Numbered from the stretch's first letter, positions 39,801 to 50,925 are shown. The stretch: DNA of 64,000 bases from Geotrypetes seraphini (GCF_902459505.1 NC_047096.1:3038001-3102000); one strand, 5' to 3'. Made by a program: numbers and translations. The notes: generated by a model from the sequence alone, not told the origin.

Positions 39801-42724
39801 TATGCCCATCTCAGCTCTGGGCGCATAGCAGCATTCAGAGGCACATCCAGAAAGTTGGTTTGATTATCGGCACTCGGATGACCTGTCTTTTAGGTCGTCC
39901 AAGTGCCAAGTGCTTAAATTTTGATTATGAGCCCCTTTGTCTAGCGATTTTCCACATTTTTTGTTCCAACAGAACAGAAAAAATGGAAAATCACTAAACT
40001 GAGTGTATAACCCTCGATGGAGACTGCCATAGCTTTGGCGGGTGAGCTGAGAACGGCCCCTTGTATATAATATGTAAACCATAGAAAGGCAGCATATCAA
40101 ACGTATGACCCATAAGCCACTCAGGCATGGATAGGCTCCTATGCTACCATATGGAGTGACTTGCCAAGGCCTGTTTATATCTTCCTGGCTAAGGAGGCTC
40201 AGCTGTCCCTTATCAGGACTTCCTCGGTAGAGGGACCTCCCTTCCTCTTGGCTTGGAACTCACCTTGATCCAAGTCAAACACATCCACAGTCTTTGTGAA
40301 TTTGGGGCGGCGGTATGTGCCTCCCTGCCGCAGCCCTCCTATGCTGAACAGATTGTTGTCTGCGATGACGAAGCTGGAAAAAGCCCTTTTGTTGGGGATG
40401 TTCGCGAATTTGTTCCATGACTTTGACTCAATGTCAAATACTTCAAAGGCATTCACTGCGTATTTCGACTGTCTTCCTCCTGGTAAAGACAGGTAAAAGG
40501 TCAGAATGTAACATAACTTGGGGGGTAGCTGGGGGATATTTTTTTTTCCCAGTTAACGCTCTCGTAGAATATTTTTTGTTAATTGGAGGGGGGGGGGGCT
40601 GCTATATGTTCTACCAGGTGTGCCACGAGATGCCAGCAAGGAGATGCACCTCTCTTCGCCGGCACCTCCGCTCCTTCTCCTCACCTCTCCATCTGCAACA
40701 TCCCCTCTACTGGTGGTAATAGGAGGCTCAGGACCAGGGCCGGAGGACATCGACATGATAACGTCATCGTATCGGCATCTGTGCATTTCCGGGTGCCCTC
40801 CAGCCATGGCCGCAAGATTAGCGTACCGCACCTTTATAAGTTTGCGACACCCTGAAATAGCATAAGACATTCACTCTGCATTTTTTTTTGGAGGGACGGC
40901 TTTTTCCACATCTCTCAGTGTCCTTACTGGTCACTTAACCATTGAAGAATACGGAGAAGAGACTCATACTTACCAACTACATAGATCTTGGAGCCACTCA
41001 GAAAGGAGGTAGCGGCGTATCGTGGGGTGGGCATGGCAGTACAGTGTACCCAGATGTCCTTCAGTATGTCATATTGTTGCAGGTAAGCCTGGGGACGCAG
41101 GTCAGCACCCATTCCTCCTGCTGCATAGACTCTGCAGTCTGCAAAGAGACAAACCATCAGAAGGGGGAGTGCAGGAGGATCCTGGGAGATCAGTGCTCAA
41201 ATTCTGCTATTTCCCACTGCCGTTCCTTGTGAACTCTTGTCAACTCAGATTCTGGGGGCAGGGACTTTCTTTCTCAGATTTGGAAATCCATACCAGAAAG
41301 GAGAGGGGTAGAGTCTAATCCAAATTTCTCAAACTGCTACATGTAGCGCCTAAAAAAATAGCCGCCGATCAGATTGGCTTTTAGTGTGATTGTATAAAAG
41401 GCACACAACTGAATATCAGCAACATCTCCAGCAGAAGCAAATCCCTGGGAGTGACACTCGATCAGATAAATGCTGTGGTACGCAAAGGATTTGCCACTCT
41501 CTGGAAACTGCGATCTATCTGCTCATACATCGACATCCTCAGCATCCTAGACCAGTGGTTCCCAACCCTGTCCTGGAGGACCACCAGGCCAATCGGGTTT
41601 TCAGGCTAGCCCTAATGAATATGCATGGAGCAGATTTGCATGCTTGTCACTTCCATTATATGCAAATCTCTCTCATGCATATTCATTAGGGCTAGCCTGA
41701 AAACCCGATTGGCCTGGTGGTCCTCCAGGATAGGGTTGGGAACCACTGTCATAGACTACTGTATCCTTGTCTACCTTTCCTGCTTCAAGAATCACTACAA
41801 TCCAAAATTCAGCTGTCTGAAAAAATCATTTTAGCATAACTTCTAATTTGCGTCAGTTATGAGGTGTTAATTACCAATTATCAACACCGATTGGTCATAT
41901 TAAACATTTGAGGGTCTGTTAGTTGGATTTTAAAAAGATTTGGACAAATTCCTGGAAAATAAGCCCATAAACTAGGTAGACCTGGGCACAGCCACTGCAC
42001 AACCCTGGGGGTAAGTATCCTGGAAACTCACTACTATTTGGGATTCCGGAATCTTGCTACTTTTTGGATTCTGGAATCTCGCTACCCAGGTCTTTATCTG
42101 CTGTCATTTACTATGTTACTATGTTACTCTTTGGGATTCTGGAATCTCGCTATTTTTTGGGATTCTGCAGGAACTTGCAACCTAGACTGGCCACTATTGG
42201 AAGCAGGATACTGGGCTTGATGGACTTCGATCTGACCCAGTGTGGCTATTCTTATGTTCTGATGGAAGCCTCTCAAGGCGGATGCGCCCTCCTCTGTACC
42301 CACCACACAAGCAGGAGAGGCAGTGATAAGCAGGCAAATGAGACTCACCTTTCACAGTCACAGAAATGCCCATGGCCGCTTCTCTCAGCATTCTCTTCTT
42401 TTTCCACGTCCCCTCATCTGTGTTGTAAACCTCCACTATTTTCAGAGGGGTCTGCTGTATCCCAACACCTCCTATCACCATGATCCGCTTGCCCAGTACT
42501 GCTACTGCCACCCCAGCCCTAGCTGTGGGCATGGGGGGCAATGAATTCCATTGGTTTGCTTCAGGGGAGTACATCTCAAAGGAATTCATAGGGGTGCCAC
42601 TGTCATCACAGCCTCCAAGGGCAAAGATTTGGTCCCCAACCTCCACCAGTGAGCAGTAGACCCTTTTGCTGGGTAGTGGTGCCAGAGTTTGCCAGTGAAA
42701 GTCACTGGCATTTGCTATATCCAT
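36703..42724 (-). CDS. KLHDC8A: KLHDC8A, whole gene span (5 coding exons, 350 codons)
   Basis: Kelch-domain protein with no other recognised domain. Kelch repeats fold as beta-propeller blades and usually bind proteins; the molecular job of KLHDC8A is not settled, though the human gene has been linked to glioma growth. Exons of 376, 165, 216, 102 and 194 nt (stop included) join in frame at phase 1 throughout and give 350 residues, the size I recall for human. Seven GG-containing blades are seen: ALGGCDD (about residue 36), VIGGVG (84), AAGGMG (132), VVGGRQ (180), SIGGLRQGG, IAGGLG and AIGGVNQG. PTPR or PTAR motifs mark several blades. There is no signal peptide or membrane segment. The start has a strong context (gacccgccATGG). 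Untranslated exons were not located. Confidence 0.97.
37307..37408 (-). CDS. KLHDC8A: KLHDC8A exon 4
   Basis: Encodes GGWMKTDSSCFLRKRRADFI and AGSLKGRVVIAGGLG. The acceptor is cctgcag and the donor CTCG|gtgaga, phase 1. The 2.9-kb intron before it holds L2, CR1 and MITE insertions. Confidence 0.95.
37723..37990. mobile_element. hAT-like element remnant in KLHDC8A intron 3
   Basis: Begins gttagggttaccagatctta, similar to the ends at 35798 and 44403, and contains aaaatccggacccc and a cctgcccgat inverted pair (37828-37880). The right end is not clear. Confidence 0.5.
38040..38210 (+). repeat. Dispersed repeat of unknown class
   Basis: Contains tttctatagcgctgatgg then agtccctgctctgtagagct and acaatctaaattaacagac. 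A related start, ttctatagcgttaccagacg, occurs near 15310. Two partial copies within one window suggest a dispersed family. Confidence 0.45.
38259..38311 (+). mobile_element. Short MITE end (Tc1/mariner-like)
   Basis: tacgaggggccgctgaaaag and tctccatcgagggcta match the ends of the 136-bp element at 60612. Only one half is present; L2-like sequence follows directly. Confidence 0.5.
38320..39092 (+). mobile_element. L2-like LINE 3' fragment
   Basis: A 176-codon open frame includes NILIHSLVMSKIDYCNSLFK, LQIIQNASIKLITK, HVTPLLKNAHWLPVIHRITY and LIPYSAKRILRS. This is the post-RT region typical of L2-clade LINEs. It ends with a cctaataaacttgaaacttg tail. In KLHDC8A intron 3, opposite strand to the gene. 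Confidence 0.85.
39093..39620 (-). mobile_element. CR1 LINE fragment abutting the L2-like tail
   Basis: Encodes [57 protein letters not shown] and the ERVV end; close to the long CR1 at 10582. The right side returns to caaattttaaataaaacttgaaacttg, which resembles the L2-like tail, so it may have inserted within that tail. Confidence 0.85.
40005..40066. mobile_element. MITE half, same family as 60612
   Basis: tataaccctcgatggagact followed by gagctgagaacggccccttgta matches the right half of the element at 60612-60747. Confidence 0.5.
40264..40479 (-). CDS. KLHDC8A: KLHDC8A exon 3
   Basis: Encodes GGRQSKYAVNAFEVFDIESK, NIPNKRAFSSFVIADNNLFS and IGGLRQGGTYRRPKFTKTVD, ending FDLDQ. The acceptor is ctttaccag and the donor CAAG|gtgagt. 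Phase 1 on both sides, 216 nt. Confidence 0.95.
40974..41138 (-). CDS. KLHDC8A: KLHDC8A exon 2
   Basis: Begins in the split D codon (G|AC) and encodes CRVYAAGGMGADLRPQAYLQ through MPTPRYAATSFLSGSKIYVV. The acceptor is ctttgcag and the donor GTTG|gtaagt, phase 1. Confidence 0.95.
41395..41835 (+). mobile_element. L2-like LINE fragment split by a hAT-like MITE
   Basis: The left piece (41395-41552) encodes SLGVTLDQINAVVRKGFATL and WKLRSICSYIDILSIL. The right piece (41749-41835) encodes DYCILVYLSCFKNHYN. Together they cover consecutive parts of an L2-type ORF2 end. The MITE at 41553-41748 interrupts them. In KLHDC8A intron 1. Confidence 0.75.
41553..41748. mobile_element. hAT-like palindromic MITE nested in an L2-like LINE
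   Basis: The ends cagtggttcccaaccctg and (reverse) cagtggttcccaacccta are inverted repeats, and most of the 196 bp is self-complementary around aatatgcatg. The flanks tcctagac (41545-41552) and tcatagac (41749-41756) match at 7 of 8. Same interior theme as 16129 and 55128. Confidence 0.88.
41930..42265 (+). mobile_element. CR1 LINE 3' end with internal repeats
   Basis: Starts tttggacaaattcctggaaa and ends gcttgatggacttcgatctg and acccagtgtggctattctta, a CR1 tail. The motif ggattctggaatctcgctac recurs three to four times between 42038 and 42170. In KLHDC8A intron 1, ending about 85 bp from exon 1. Confidence 0.75.
42349..42724 (-). CDS. KLHDC8A: KLHDC8A exon 1 (start codon)
   Basis: Encodes residues 1-125, MDIANASDFHWQTLAPLPSK and on to REAAMGISVTVK, holding the first two kelch blades. 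The N-terminus parallels human MEVPNVKDFQWKRLAPLPSR (recalled). The donor is AAAG|gtgagt, phase 1. Confidence 0.96.
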
Positions 42725-42729
42725 GGCGG

Positions 42730-44080
42730 GTCACCAAGAGGAACAGAACATCTGGACTGCACGTCACAGTTGTGGAAGGCTGGAGGCTACATGAAATCAG
42801 AAGAGGCCATTAAAGAGCAGGATGGGCAGAAGCTTCTGGTTCTCCAAGTCCCGTTGGTCTCCTTCAATTTAGTGGCGGCCTGTGTCTGTCCTAATCGCTG
42901 CAGCGGTCTCCGTCTTCCCTTCCCTGCTGCATCAGGTGGGCAGTTTTTCGGAGCACTTCTGCTATACAGGAACCATTGGAGACAGATGAAGGTATGGAGA
43001 GATTACAATACAATTCAGCTATGTGGTCATGTTTTTCAATCTAAACAATGTTCTAATAACAGAGTTCTGAGCCACCTGCCAGGAGCTCAGTACAGTCTGG
43101 GGGATACCCAAAAATACGATGTTACAATAGTGTAGGAATGCCACAAAGGCATCCCTTATATGGGCAACAATCAAACTTTGCCTGAGCAAGGCTAATCAAG
43201 AGAGCTTAAGAAGCATGCATTATAACCTTTGGACTTTCACATGCCATAGTAAGATTTGAGACATATCAGAAAGGTACACATTGGGAATCACTTTATTATA
43301 ACTGTTATTATGTATTCATATGTCACGTGAGTTAGTAGCTTTGAGACACACATGATATAGATAAACAATGGTTTAATCCTCACTGTAAATGCATTATGAA
43401 ATTATAACCTTGTAGAGCATTAACTAAGTAATTAATGGAGATATGATTCTCAATAAAAAGAGGGAGAGACCATTCATTTGGAGCGCCTCCTCTCGACTCT
43501 AAGCCTGAGTGTTTGTGTTTCCTTTGTGGCATTCCTACACAATAGTCCATTGTCGACAACACTATAGCTTGAAGTATATTCTTATAGTCATCCCATGGTA
43601 AGTAATGGTATAGTCTATTCAAGAGATGCAACTTATTAGGTGTTTCTTATTAGGTTAAAAGACAGCTGGGGATTTCTTTAGACCATAGTGAATCTGGCAA
43701 GTGTGGGCAGAAGTGAGGAGGGGGGAGAGGGGGAGGGAGGGCTTTTCCATTCAGTATCATCAGACATGACTCAGGACTGACAGCCTGACCCTCAATGAAT
43801 GGCAGGCAGCACAAGGTAAGAGCCAGCGTTGGAAAGACCCATCCTACCTAAATGCAAAAAAAATGCAAAGGAGGTGAATAAACTGGAAAGCACAGACACC
43901 TCCCGCACACATACGCATGCAACCTTCACCTTCTCCCCACACAGATACTCCATCTGTGCTGCACCACGTAGTCACATACAGATTTGGCCACATAGACATT
44001 TCATAAGTTCACTCATTTCTCTGAGGATTTCTATAGATGCAGCAATAAAAACAGAGAAATAGAGACAAAGGAAGGCCTAT
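42730..44080. other. KLHDC8A upstream region, nothing firm recognised
   Basis: Should contain the promoter and any untranslated exon. No CpG island, TATA box or clear repeat ends were recognised. A purine-rich tract lies at 43715-43740. Confidence 0.35.
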
Positions 44081-44184
44081 CCATGCCTCTACTGTCCCTT
44101 CCTCTCTCTTAGAAATCCTATGGACTTCTCCCAAGTTCTTTGGGATTCAGATACACCACCCTTTTCATGAAGAAGTATTTCCTT

Positions 44185-44403
44185 AGGTTACTGTAAAATC
44201 CGGACCTATGGCTCCGCCTCCTGGCTTGCCCTGTTCCACCCCAGCCTCATCCCTTCAACCTGTTCTCATGCTTGGAGCCGCGTCGGGAGGGATTTTGCAC
44301 ATGTGCAGGTGTGATGCAAAGTGCCGGCTTTTGAAAAGCCGTCCGGACATGTCCTCTAAAAAGAGGACGTGTCCGGGTAAATCCAGACGTCTTGTAACCC
44401 TAA
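44185..44403. mobile_element. hAT-like element remnant
   Basis: The left part ttactgtaaaatccggacc pairs with the right part gtaaatccagacgtcttgtaaccctaa. The family terminal motif tagggttac is also seen at 35798 and 37723. Confidence 0.55.
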
Positions 44404-44804
44404 GGTTACCCCTGAGTCTGTCCATTTCTTCAGGAGTCCAGGAAAAGAAGTCCCCAATCATGTACTAATATCATTGGACATCAGCCAAGTAGCATGGGCT
44501 CCTGAAGAAGATACCTTATAGACCCCGAAACACTGGCCGTGTTGAGTCAGTTTAAGTTTACTTTATATTACGACTTTGAACAATGATCTCTTTGAGTGAC
44601 TGTCTGTCAAACCTTACCATACAGTTTCTTATAACCCACAAAATTTCAACAAGGATTTAATGAGGTTTACCCTCAAATTAGGTTCTACAAATTTTAACCA
44701 ATATTCAAGGATAATTAATATGACAAATGATGTGTCTTCAATATTTTTCTGAACTGATAAAACAACTCAAGTTGACGCACATGTAATGGTAAACTATTCC
44801 AAAC

Positions 44805-45180
44805 TCCTTTGCTTTTGAGCCTTCATTGGCTCCCGGTTCACCTCAGGATTCAATTCAAATGTGTTTCTATTACTTTCAAAATTTGCTATGGTATTTTTAT
44901 TCCTCTGCTATGGAACGTTTATAGAATTTCCTATCAAGAGGCATTCAGCAATTTAAACTTTCCCTTCCTTCAAGAACTTTAGCCTTTCTTTGGCTTTTAA
45001 ATTCTCTCAATTATGGAATGAACTCCCTTTAACTTTGAGATGTCCTAGTCCTTTCCGCAAATCTTTAAAAACTTTTTCATTTGCTAAACATTTTGAAAAT
45101 TAATCTCCTTTGCAATTTGAGCATATTTTTCAGAATTATTGTTAACTGAGTCGAGCTTCCTCTGGATAAGGTTTAGTTTA
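44805..45180 (+). mobile_element. L2-like LINE fragment
   Basis: Conceptual translation gives LHWLPVHLRIQFKCVSITFK-like sequence from cattggctcccggttcacct, the same region as the L2-like copy at 38320. Several frame breaks are present. Confidence 0.65.
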
Positions 45181-45245
45181 GTTTAGATTCAAGCGCGCGT
45201 TTATGGCACACATGGAAAGGAGAAGGGAAATTTAACTTACCCCTT

Positions 45246-45399
45246 CCCCTTTTTACAAAACCATGAAAGTGATTTTTAGCGCTGGCCGGTGGGCTGAATG
45301 TTATACACTACTCTGATTAATTCTATGAGCAGCGGAACAGCCTTCAGTGCACTGACCAGCGCTAAAAAACGCTTTTGCAGTTTTATAAAAGTGGGGGGT
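45246..45399. mobile_element. Small MITE (ccccttttacaaaacc type)
   Basis: Ends cccctttttacaaaacc and gttttataaaagtgggggg are inverted, and the inner tttttagcgctgg / ccagcgctaaaaa pair is also inverted. A second copy is at 48774-48942. Confidence 0.7.
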
Positions 45400-45889
45400 T
45401 AAAGTGCTGTATCGATCTTGAATTATTACAAGATCTCAAGATATTAATATCAAAAATTAACCTACTAGAATTGAACCTATATATAGCCTTATGGACGACC
45501 ATGCAAACAATCTTAAATTGGATTCTCTTTTTCAAAATGGACTAGCTCTCAAATTGATTTAATTGAAAGATTAATCTGGCCGCTGTATTTTGGAGTAACT
45601 GCAATCTCTTGGACGCATTACAAAGTGTTGCAAGTACAACAATCCTAAAGCTAGTCTGTCTTAAAACTGATCTTATTGTTCTTAATTGCCTTAATCTAAA
45701 GAAAAATATCTTTACCAGATAATTAATCTGATCTGCAATCTTCTTCATCCTTGTCTTTCATTCCCCCATATCTCCTCCTCTTCCTCCCTTTCATCTTCTC
45801 TCTCGCTGCTTAGTGACAGATGGAGAATAATGACAGTTTCTATGATGGTTTTTTACTTTCAGTTCATTATTGACAAAGTTGTATATTTA

Positions 45890-46012
45890 AAAGAAAAAGG
45901 GACTTGTATACTGCCTTTTTGTGGTTAGACAACCACACTCAAAGTGGTCAAGCATTTTCCCTCTCTGTCCCGGTGGGCTCAAAATCTATCTAATGTACCT
46001 GGGGCAGTGAAG
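45890..46012 (-). mobile_element. SINE tail fragment
   Basis: The reverse strand reads ccaggtacattagatagatt and tgagcccaccgggacaga, then a phrase ending tatac, matching the core and tail of the SINE at 58418 and 60351. The tRNA head is absent. Confidence 0.5.
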
Positions 46013-46024
46013 GATTAACTTCAT

Positions 46025-47690
46025 CACATTTCCCTTAGTCCTACTATTTTTGGAAAGAGTAAACAAGTGATTCCACTCCACTCAGTATTTTATAGACTTC
46101 AATCATATCACCACTGAACAATTCTCCAAGCTGAAGAGCTCTCACCGCTACAGCCTTTCCTCATAGGGAAGTCATCCCATCTCTTTTATCATTTTCAAAA
46201 CCCTTCTCTGTATCTTTTCTCATTTCGCTATATCTTTTTTGAGATATAGTGACCAGAACTGTACATAGTATTTGAGGTACGGCCATACCATTCTAACATT
46301 TTCCTCTTTGTCTGCCATTCCTTTCCTGACAATTCCTAACATTCTATTTGCTTTCTTAGCAGCCGCCGGACACTGAGCTAAGGGTTTCAATGAATCCTCA
46401 ACGATGACACCTGGATCCTTTTCCTGGTCAGTGACTCCTAACACAGAACCCAGCATCACATAGCTATAGTTCAGGTTCCTCTTTCCCACATGCTTTGCAC
46501 TTGCTCACATTATACGTCATCATACATTTTGACGCCGAGTCTTCCAGTCTCACAAGGTCCTCTTGCAATTGAACAACTTTGTGTCATCAGCAAATTTAGT
46601 TATCTCACTAATTATTCCCATCTCTAGATCATTGATAAATATGTGGTCCCAACACAGATCCCTGGGGAACCCCACCATTTACCCTTCTCCATTAAGAATA
46701 TTGACCATTTAACCCCACTTTGTTTTCTGTCTTTCAACCAGTTATCAATCCCTAATAGGACATTACCTCCTGCCCCATGACTTTCTAATTTCCTCAGAAG
46801 TCTTTCATGAGGTACTTTGTCAAATGCCTTTTCAAAATCCAAATACACAATATCAACCAGTTCACCTTTATCCATATGTTCATTTATTCTTTCAAAGAAA
46901 TGCAGTAGATTGGTGAGACAAGATTTCCCTTGACTAAATCCATGTTGGCTTTGTCTCAAGAATCCATGCTTATGTATAGGCTCTATAATATTGTTCTTTA
47001 TAATAGTTTTCACCATCTTGGCTGGCACCAACATCAGGCTCACCAGTCTATAATTTCCAGGGTCACCTCTAGAACACTTTTTAGCAACTGGTGCTACATT
47101 GGCCACCCTCTAATCTTCTGGTACCATGCTTGATTTTAAAAATAAATTGCATAATAATAGTGCTTTGGGATGTATACCATCTGGTCCAGGAGATTTGCTA
47201 CTCTTTTAGTTTCTCAAATTGCCCCATTACATCTTCAATGTTTACAGAGATTTATTTCAGTTCCTCTGAAAAACCACCAACAAATACCATTTCTGGCATG
47301 AGGCATCTCCCTCTCATCTTCCTTGAAGAAGACCCACGCAAAGAATTCATCTCTCCACTATGCTTTTGTTTTCCCATGTCCCTTTTACTCCTCAGGCATC
47401 TAGTGATCAAACTGATATTTTTACTTGCATCTTGCTTCTGATATAGGTATAAAAGTTCTGTGATTTTATCTCCAAGGCAATCTTCTTTCCAAAGTCTCTC
47501 TTTGCCTTCTTTATCAGCTCTTTGCATAACACAATGAGTTGTAAACATCGGATCTAGCCCACCTGAGTTTGTTTGAATGTTATTTAAGCAGTTGTAAGTT
47601 TCCTCTTTGCTCTCTTCCATTCCTGACTCCTGTTTGAAGCACTTATTGGGTGCAGGGGAGGTGATGGTGCCATGACTCAGAATCAATGAC
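46025..47690 (-). mobile_element. Older CR1 LINE, decayed ORF2
   Basis: Pieces of a CR1-clade RT on the minus strand: CSRGDPGNYRLVSLMLVPAK, SQHGFSQGKSCLTNLLHFFE, IVYLDFEKAFDKVPHERLLR and later GVTDQEKDPGVIVEDSLKPL. The frame is broken several times, and the sequence differs from the 10582 subfamily, so it is an older insertion. The right limit near 47690 is approximate. Confidence 0.82.
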
Positions 47691-48773
47691 TTCCAGGAGT
47701 GCAGAGCTCAGCTATTTAATTCCATCTCTTCCCAGGCACAGGGAATTATCACTTAATTATACTAACAAATTGCAGCTGTTACCATTGTTTGAAATGACTA
47801 TGTTAATAGAGAAATGAATGGTAATGGATGAAATGGTTTTATGCATTGGCAGTACTGTCTGGGGGCTACTGTAGAACAAACGTAAAATGCATTGACATTT
47901 TCATGGGGTGGAGTGGGGGCTGGCCTCATTACCAAATAGCCGGAGTACAGTAGGAGGCATAGCGCCCTCTGTCTTACAGTGTGAGCAGTAAAATTCATGA
48001 GTTCTGAAATCCTGTTTAAAACGTAAAATGGGAAATGGTGTAACAGTGTTTGATTTCATGGAAGGAATCTATCGGACTCCATATTCCAGCTGCTGACACA
48101 CATGTCACAGATAAACCGTCACGGGGGGGGGGGGGCTTTAGTACTTAAATGGCTTTCATAGATACTGCAGAGAGGGAATAGAATTTTATCTTTCCGCAAT
48201 TACTTTCAAAAGCCATTATTGTTTTAACTTGCCCTGAGGAAGCCATTCGAATGAGGTGGATGTGTGTGATCCCTGCAGTACTCAGAGGGAAGCCAGGATA
48301 CTTCACTTTCTCAGAAAAATGAATGGAATATACTGAGGGACTTCAGAGCACCTTTTCAACAAATGACAGCAGTGGTGTGCTTAGTATATTTGACACCCGG
48401 GGGTCTGATCATTTTGAATACCCCCCTCCTCTATATATATAAAATCTATATTTTAGTAATAATCCATGAGTCACATAACAAGGGTCCACCTAGGAAAAGG
48501 CAGCATCTTAAACACTGCAGTGAGCATTATAACATCAATATACCAGATTAATATAAATCGATCCTGCACAGTCAATGCAAACAGAAAACCATGTTCTTTT
48601 CATACACACAAACACAGATACACCCTCACCTAGTATGGAATATGTAATCACAAACTAAAAATAGAAATATGTAGACAAAAGTTAAACTGAACCACCAAGA
48701 AGCCAGACTCTACATACAATGCAACACTACAGAAACAGTGACTTATGTCCCCTAATACTATGCAAAATATAAA

Positions 48774-48942
48774 CCCCTCCTTTTATAAAACGGTGATAGT
48801 GGTTTTTAGCGCAGGTCGGCATGTTGAATGCTCTGCGCTGCTCCTGACGCTGAAAGAAACTCTATGAGTGTTGGGAGTAGCGCAGAGAATTCAGAGTTCT
48901 GGCCTGTGCTAAAAACTGCTATTGCGGTTTTGTAAAAGGGGG
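48774..48942. mobile_element. Small MITE (ccccttttacaaaacc type), nested
   Basis: cccctccttttataaaacgg and gcggttttgtaaaaggggg are inverted ends; the interior tttttagcgcagg / cctgtgctaaaaa is also inverted. Same family as 45246. Nested inside the element at 48370-50129. Confidence 0.75.
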
Positions 48943-48999
48943 AAAAAAGCAGATGTAAATTTGAAAAAACAGACAAATAGCAATCACTTTACAAATTAA

Positions 49000-49175
49000 C
49001 AAATAGAAATAAAACAAAATAAGAAAATACCATTTTATTGGACTAATACATTTTTCAATTAGCTTTCAGAGCTAAGACCTCCTTCCTCAGGTCAGTACAG
49101 TATAGCATACTGCTGTTACAGTATCCTATCCTAACCTGAGGAAGGGGGTTTAGTAGTCCAATAAAAAGATGACCT
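49000..49175. mobile_element. Palindromic MITE-like repeat
   Basis: ccattttattggactaata and ctgaggaaggaggtctta-type sequence on the left mirrors cctgaggaagggggtttagt and agtccaataaaaagatgacc on the right. A related end (gttagtccaataaaaaggtt) lies near 57703. Confidence 0.55.
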
Positions 49176-49264
49176 TATTTCCATTTTCTTTTTATAAACA
49201 TTTATCAATGTAGTTACAATACTATTTTATTCTAAAGCAACAACAACAAAAAATATTTTTTCTA

Positions 49265-49930
49265 CTTTTTGTCATTTCTGCTTAAATCATCTGTTTATTC
49301 TGTTCTTTCCACCCAGTGTCTGTCATCCCTCTCCTTTTCTTGCAGCATCTGCCCTCTCTCTCTCTGCCCCTTCCATCTACTGTCTGCCCTCTCCCCACCC
49401 TCTTCCCCTTCCATAAGGCATCTTTTCTCTTTCTATGCCTGTTCCATAATCGGTCTTTCCTGTGCCCCTTTTCTTCTTTATACATGATTCATTTCAGCTT
49501 CACCCCCTCTCCATTTTCTCTCTGTCTCCACCCCCTCCCTATGCTCTGGCATCTCTCTTTTTTCCTCTCTTCCTTTCCATCCCATCCCACCCCCAGTTCT
49601 GGCATTTGTCTCATTCCCAACCATTTCTAACCTCCCCCTCTTCCTCCATGCTCTGGCATCTCCTCTCTTTCCCTTCCTCCTTCCTTTCCCCCTCATCTGG
49701 CATTTCTCTCTCCTTCCATTCCATTCCCTTCCCTCCCTGCCATGCCCTGGAATCTCTCCCTCCCCTTCCTTCTGTTCTTTCCCACTCTCCCTCCCTTCCC
49801 CATGGTCTGACATCCATCTCTCCATTCCTCTCCCTTCCCTCATCTTCCTTATCCCTCCCTCCCCCAATCAGGTACAGTATTTCTCTCCTCTTCCCCTCCT
49901 CCCCCCGATGGGTACCTCTCTCTCTCTCTT
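49265..49930 (+). repeat. Degenerate pyrimidine-rich tandem array
   Basis: About 660 nt are nearly all C and T on the plus strand, with a recurrent ccatgctctggcatctctc-like motif every 50-60 nt, each followed by a tccttcc-rich filler. Long open frames on both strands here are low-complexity artefacts. Confidence 0.75.
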
Positions 49931-50209
49931 CCTGCTTCTGTGAAAACAGGACCTGGCTAAGAGGAAGGCCCATCACTGGCAGAGTAGCTTCAGTAATTGT
50001 GAAGGCTATTGCTGCCTGTGCCAGAAGGGGAAAAAGTTCCCAATCATGACACCGGCCCTTGGAGCACCCTCTTATGGTCTGCACCCATGGTAACCCCCCT
50101 CCCCCTGCCCTCACCTTGGTATACCACTGAGTGACAAAAAACCTGCAAGATTTCTTGGGGTTAGCAGGAACCACATGAGTAGAACAGAAAGAAAAAGAAA
50201 GCAGATAAA

Positions 50210-50560
50210 GACCACCTGACCTATCCAATTGGTCCATCCATGTAATCTACTATCTTCTCCTCTCCCTAAGAGATCTCATGTGCCTGTCTCATGCTTTCTT
50301 GAACTCAGACACCTCTAGATTACTCCGGAGCTTATCACCTCTTAACTTCATCCTATGCCCTCTCATTCCGGAGCTTCCTTTCAATTGAGACTCAACTCAG
50401 GTGTGTTTATGCCACTTAGGTATTTAAATGTCTCTCTTCTCCCGCCCTTCTTCCAAAGTATACTTATTGAGATCTCTAAGTCTATCCCCATACGCTTTGT
50501 GTTGAAGACCACCAACCATTTTAGTAGCTACAGTTGGAACTGACTCCTTCCTGTTTATAT
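50210..50560 (-). mobile_element. CR1 LINE fragment
   Basis: The reverse strand reads AYGDRLRDLNKYTLEEGREK and related CR1 ORF2-end text, with a tail near 50215. It is next to, and probably interrupted by, the CR1 copy at 50575. Confidence 0.7.
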
Positions 50561-50574
50561 CTTTTTGAAGGTGA

Positions 50575-50925
50575 ACATAATACCATAACAATAGCCTTAC
50601 AGGGTCAGTCCAATGGTCCATCAAGTCCAGTAGCCTATTTTCACGGTGGTCAATCCAGGTCCCTAGTATCTGCCCAAAACCCAAAGAGTAGCAACATTCC
50701 CTGCTACCGATCCAGGGCAAGCAGTGGCTTCCCTCATGTCTTTCTCAATAACAGACTATGGACTTTTCCTCCAGGAAATTGTCCAAACTTTTCTTTAAAC
50801 CAGCTACGCTATCCACTCTTACAATGCATTCCAGAGCTTAACTATTCTCTGAGTGAAAAAAAAATTTCCTCCTATTAGTTTTAAAAGTGTTTTCCTGTAA
50901 GTTCATCGAATGCCCCCTAAATTCC
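50575..50925 (-). mobile_element. CR1 LINE 3' fragment
   Basis: A continuous plus-strand run from ataatagcc-type tail, ccaatggtccatcaagtcca, ctaccgatccagggcaagca, gactatggacttttcctcca to ccagagcttaactattctct. It serves as the intact reference for the split copy at 28448/29168. Confidence 0.82.

Larger units (their letters stand above)
48370..50129. mobile_element. Long hAT-like non-autonomous element with pyrimidine-rich cargo
   Basis: The left end cagtggtgtgcttag and the right end (reverse) cagtggtataccaag are inverted repeats. The flanks aatgacag (48362-48369) and agtgacaa (50130-50137) match at 6 of 8, as for an aged hAT duplication. There is no transposase in 1.76 kb. It contains nested MITEs (48774-48942, about 49000-49175) and the pyrimidine-rich array at 49265-49930. 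Confidence 0.65.

Noticed and set aside
49462-50237. Long proline/serine-rich or glutamate/arginine-rich open frames
   Set aside because: Low-complexity translation of a pyrimidine-rich array on both strands.
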